From Acidobacteriaceae bacterium (GTDB lineage: Bacteria > Acidobacteriota > Terriglobia > Terriglobales > Acidobacteriaceae), in the NCBI GenBank assembly GCA_003132825.1, contig PKYX01000492.1, positions 26,989 through 33,280 on the forward strand: a stretch of DNA of 6,292 nucleotides. The letters are read 5' to 3'. Each line of letters starts with the position of its first letter. The first letter of the stretch is position 1. A program made the translations under genes and the position numbers. The notes below the pieces were generated by a model. The model was not told where the DNA came from and ran no database searches. It worked only from the letters and a program-made list of their open reading frames with translations. Positions 5,462-6,292 of this stretch are shown in pieces.

Positions 5462-6292
5462 TTAAGGATGGGGCTGGCTCGCCGGCGGAAGCGTCTGCTG
5501 CTGCGGATTGTCGTTCGGGGCCATGGCGCCGGCGGGAGCGGGGGTTGCGCCGCCCGCGGGCGTCCCGATCTGGGTTCCGATCACATCGCCCGAAACAATC
5601 ATCTCTACCCGCCGATTCAGCTGTCGTCCAGCGGCCGTCGTGTTGGGTGCGATGGGGTCCGATTTGCCCAGGCCGCGCGCCGTCACACTGTCGAGCGGCA
5701 CATTCGCGCCGATCAGATAGTCCCGCACGGATGCGGCGCGCTTCTCCGACAGAACTTGGTTGAACTCATCGCTGCCGATGCTGTCGGTATAGCCTTCAAT
5801 CTCCAGCCGCAGGTCCGGATAGGCCAAAACAATCCCCGAAATACGGGCCAGCCGCTCGCGGGCCGCGGGCTTGAGAGTGTATTTTCCAAAATCGAAAAGC
5901 ACGTCGGGCATGCTGACAATCAGGCCGCGGGCGGTATCTTTGGTCTCTAGTACCTGATTGAGCTGCTGCAGCAAGCGGGCTCTCATGGCTTCTTTTTGCC
6001 GGATCGCTTCGTCGGCCGCCGCCCGCTCTTTGTCCGCTTCCGCCTGCGCTTTCTGCTGTTCCGCCAGGGCTGCGGCTCGGGCTGCCTCGGCATCTGCCTG
6101 GGTGCGTTGAGCTTCTGCCTGCGCCTTCTCCGCGGCCTCACGGTCGGCTTCGGCCTGCGCCCGCTTGCTGGCGTCCTCCTCGGACTGGGCTTTGGCTTTC
6201 GCCTCCGCGTCGGCGGAAGCTCTGGCATCCGCTTCCGCTTTCTCCTGCGCCTGCTGCATGGCAAGTTTTTCCGCCGCGATTCTCTCTTTTTC
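5462..6292 (-). CDS. Coiled-coil OmpA-like peptidoglycan-binding protein (5' end outside window)
   Basis: The frame is open from the right edge to TAA (5464-5462), giving 276 visible residues and no convincing start inside. Visible residues 1-120 are Ala/Glu/Lys/Gln-rich with heptad-like spacing, a long coiled coil. Residues about 128-233 are an OmpA C-terminal domain: [10 protein letters not shown] strand, [19 protein letters not shown] with the Asp that grips diaminopimelate in the family, [10 protein letters not shown] helix and the [14 protein letters not shown] closing motif with the conserved Arg. A Pro/Ala/Gln-rich tail ends the protein. By family knowledge, it acts in the periplasm and ties an envelope part to peptidoglycan. 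Proteins of this plan often have an N-terminal lipoprotein or DUF4398-like part, which cannot be seen here. The gene converges with the DUF4177 gene. Confidence 0.85.
   Translation of the reverse strand, partial: EKERIAAEKLAMQQAQEKAEADARASADAEAKAKAQSEEDASKRAQAEADREAAEKAQAEAQRTQADAEAARAAALAEQQKAQAEADKERAAADEAIRQKEAMRARLLQQLNQVLETKDTARGLIVSMPDVLFDFGKYTLKPAARERLARISGIVLAYPDLRLEIEGYTDSIGSDEFNQVLSEKRAASVRDYLIGANVPLDSVTARGLGKSDPIAPNTTAAGRQLNRRVEMIVSGDVIGTQIGTPAGGATPAPAGAMAPNDNPQQQTLPPASQPHP

Overview
The window is about 6.3 kb of GC-rich bacterial chromosome. Its gene content suggests a soil-type Acidobacteriota (Terriglobia-like) genome: a cytochrome c/sorbosone-dehydrogenase fusion, a GlcG/HbpS-type secreted heme-binding protein, several very small Cys-rich proteins and an Ala/Glu-rich OmpA-like envelope protein. 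This assignment is inferred from the look of the proteins, not from a search. Nothing resembles a transposase, integrase, CRISPR array or phage gene.

Left part, + strand. From the left edge to 1436 runs the 3' part of a secreted redox enzyme, a cytochrome c domain fused to a PQQ-type sugar (sorbosone) dehydrogenase domain. Two hairpins follow its stop. Next comes a small single-pass membrane protein (1615-1914). At 1986-2083 lies a clear selenocysteine tRNA gene (selC) with anticodon TCA, a 6-bp D stem, an 8-bp variable arm and an encoded CCA. It implies that the organism makes selenoproteins, although no selenoprotein gene is visible here. At 2359-3130 a GlcG/HbpS-family heme-binding protein with a signal peptide is broken by one frameshift near 2692.

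Middle, - strand (3225-4576). Three small genes with Cys/His metal-binding patterns lie in the same direction: a 65-aa CxxC...HxC protein, a 124-aa protein with a C-terminal CxxC...HxxC module, and a 53-aa topoisomerase-type zinc ribbon. They are separated by gaps of 276 and 341 bases with no convincing genes, so they are neighbours rather than a tight operon.

Right part. On the + strand are a 70-aa acidic, probably disordered protein (4883-5095) and a 66-aa DUF4177-like protein (5171-5371), 75 bases apart and perhaps co-transcribed. A perfect 8-bp hairpin covers part of the Shine-Dalgarno of the acidic gene, a possible translational switch. The window ends with the 3' part of a - strand gene for a coiled-coil/OmpA-like peptidoglycan-binding protein, convergent with the DUF4177 gene.

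No single pathway unites these genes. The strongest points are selC, the frameshifted heme-binding gene and the SD-covering hairpin.
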